Translations under genes and position numbers: made by a program
The notes under the pieces: generated by a model
Seen by the model: only the letters and a program-made list of their open reading frames with translations
Database searches by the model: none
What the model was told of the DNA's origin: nothing
Part shown: piece by piece, positions 63,601 through 64,000 of the stretch
Numbering within the stretch: the first letter of the stretch is position 1
Layout: each line of letters opens with the position of its first letter
From: Rhizobiales bacterium NRL2
GTDB lineage: Bacteria > Pseudomonadota > Alphaproteobacteria > Minwuiales > Minwuiaceae
Direction of reading: 5' to 3'
Assembly: GCA_001664005.1 (NCBI GenBank)
Contig: CP016093.1
Span: 2,115,001-2,179,000, forward strand
DNA length: 64,000 nt

Positions 63601-64000
63601 GCATCCTGCTGTCCGACGGTCGCGTCAAGTGGGTCGAGGAGCGCGGTGAAACCGTCTACGGCAAGGACGGGGCACCGCAACTGACGCGTGGCACGGTGCA
63701 GGACGTCACCGAGCTGCGCAAGGCCCAGGCTGAACTCGAATCCTCCCTTCACGAGAAGGAAGTCCTGCTTCGGGAGATCCATCACCGGGTCAAGAACAAC
63801 CTCCAGATCATTTCCAGCCTGCTCTATTTTCAGGGTCAGGGACTGACCGATGCGAAAAGCGTCGCCGGTCTGCAGGACATCCGCAATCGGTTGAACGCGA
63901 TGGTTCTGGTCCATGAGCGCCTCTATCGCTCATCCGACCTGGCGGAGGTCGATTTCGCAGAGTACGCGACCTCGCTCACCGCCGAGCTGGCGCGTGTGTA
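60642..64000 (+). CDS. Multi-PAS HisKA_2-type histidine kinase (3' end outside window)
   Basis: Open from ATG 60642 to the window end, about 1119 residues so far. At least eight PAS domains precede the transmitter, at roughly residues 16-123, 136-256, 264-383, 392-513, 524-644, 652-768, 780-895 and 902-1023. The last three are near-copies (AQRIARVGSWEYDHARSRWL, AQRIGRLGSWELDIPSGQLS, AQRIARLGSWVLDIRTNRLA). Then comes HisKA_2: HEKEVLLREIHHRVKNNLQI with phospho-acceptor near H1048. The ATP-binding domain lies beyond the window. No TM segment seen. Last member of the sensory block after tRNA-Thr. Confidence 0.93.
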   Translation, partial: MSWAKQGRGGFSTSLLTELPAIVVVLKADGRIDYINPFLERLSGLELDEVRGRDWFDTFVPSRERNRVRALFRQGWEGREPTRGNVNPILTADGHERMIEWSDTTLPEGNEGERVLMAIGVDVTAREADRAMSAAELKRFKGLLDSLASYVGLFDLKGTVVEANRLPLEVSGLEREDVIGKPFWETWWWSWSPGAMKQLRNALAQAATGMTVRDEFLTRLRENEFTTLEIVFAPYRDEHDRIVGVVGSGVDVSERIRTRRELEESEMRFRSLVENAQDTFFRMSVPSGRFTYVSPSAAQTLGYDPDDFIEDPELIPRIIHPDSVDYFQREWANIRAGKVAPRLSYRIVDPVGGVRWIEQSSTAVPGKDGEIVALEGILRDVSEQHLIQDALRYNERRFRDLAEQSSDWLWELDSDLRVSFVATGRTEISSIDASDALGMPYSRLQPTGMSETRKAEWDAIHDRIKAQEAYRDMPLTICDPAGVIRHLLCNGRPIFDAAGNFNGYRGAANDITDRVESERAVAVSEKRFRGLVESGTMGILVYGLDHRPLYASPQAAAMLGYRSADDVLELASLDAILDDTEVERVAALRRRRMKGQRNPPVQEFLGRRKDGSPVWLLSQAADIDWDGQRAIMSTVVDITPQKLAERAHARSEDRLTQAQRIARVGSWEYDHARSRWLWSDELKHIFGFPRDTKLNEVEAFARAVHPEDKKQVFGSFTRAIETAAPFETRHRIVLPCGGVRWISAQGETLFDDSGAPLLTRGTMQDITESKEAAIAVEELADRLREAQRIGRLGSWELDIPSGQLSWSEENYRIREVEPGTTPPTYEEFLKTVHPDDRQRVRDLYETSVRQRQPYAAVHRLVMPDGRVKWVQQRAETLYGENGEPLKSRGTVQDITEQHQAEEAVRELVDRLNEAQRIARLGSWVLDIRTNRLAWSDEIFRIFEADPAETEVSYESFLSYLHPEDRDMVHQAYWDAVEQGKPYHLVHRILLSDGRVKWVEERGETVYGKDGAPQLTRGTVQDVTELRKAQAELESSLHEKEVLLREIHHRVKNNLQIISSLLYFQGQGLTDAKSVAGLQDIRNRLNAMVLVHERLYRSSDLAEVDFAEYATSLTAELARV

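Overview
This is a GC-rich, gene-dense chromosomal segment of an alphaproteobacterium, most likely from the Rhodospirillales or a neighbouring order (inferred from gene order and protein style; no species can be named). The evidence is the order rpmH-rnpA-yidD-yidC-engB-argB, the hemC-hemD-Mic60-hemY block divergent from tsaD-meaB, the CCA-transferase/DUF6111/CoA-pyrophosphatase/DUF1285 operon facing a moxR cluster, an NDUFAF5-type protein beside comF, and an intracellular PHB depolymerase. GTG and TTG starts and 1-4 base stop/start overlaps are common. I see no CRISPR, phage, transposase, integrase or rRNA; two tRNA genes are present.

Layout. 1-4171: tail of a molybdenum-hydroxylase maturation operon (CoxE-like VWA protein, split XdhC, MoeA-like/MocA fusion, IscU/NifU-like scaffold). 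4231-8316: two poorly known genes, then the minus-strand cca operon. 8408-15961: moxR, DUF58, DUF4159 and a VWA/GATase-like membrane protein, then a metallo-beta-lactamase protein. 15975-19791: cupin, SDR, GST, EamA transporter and an EEP nuclease. 19798-27580: tRNA-Lys, a response regulator, a giant CheB/CheR/PAS/HWE-kinase-like fusion, large-subunit catalase and a flavin disulfide reductase. 27649-32407: ribosome/membrane-insertion cluster and argB. 32409-38305: hicAB, NDUFAF5-like protein, comF, glutaredoxin, Nit-type amidase and an orphan form-II molybdenum hydroxylase large subunit. 38317-44068: small membrane proteins, MarC, 2OG oxygenase, EamA transporter, acyl-CoA dehydrogenase, a repeat element and an oxalyl-CoA-synthetase-like ligase. 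44103-48362: divergent GlpD-like protein, PHB depolymerase, Tat-exported dienelactone hydrolase, GST. 48392-56921: rpmB, meaB, tsaD, hemC, hemD, Mic60, hemY, a monooxygenase and a quinone reductase. 57015-64000: tRNA-Thr followed by a purely sensory block (soluble histidine kinase, LuxR regulator, cytosolic chemoreceptor, and a kinase with at least eight PAS domains that runs off the window).

Most genes are housekeeping or well-known families. The parts most worth following are enzyme-family proteins that have lost key residues (CheB/CheR fusion, GlpD-like protein, NDUFAF5 homologue, a VWA-like protein without its metal site), two perfect inverted repeats next to the PHB/acyl-CoA genes, a terminator-like hairpin inside the rpmB leader, and the sensory block behind tRNA-Thr. 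I did not find a system I would call clearly new.
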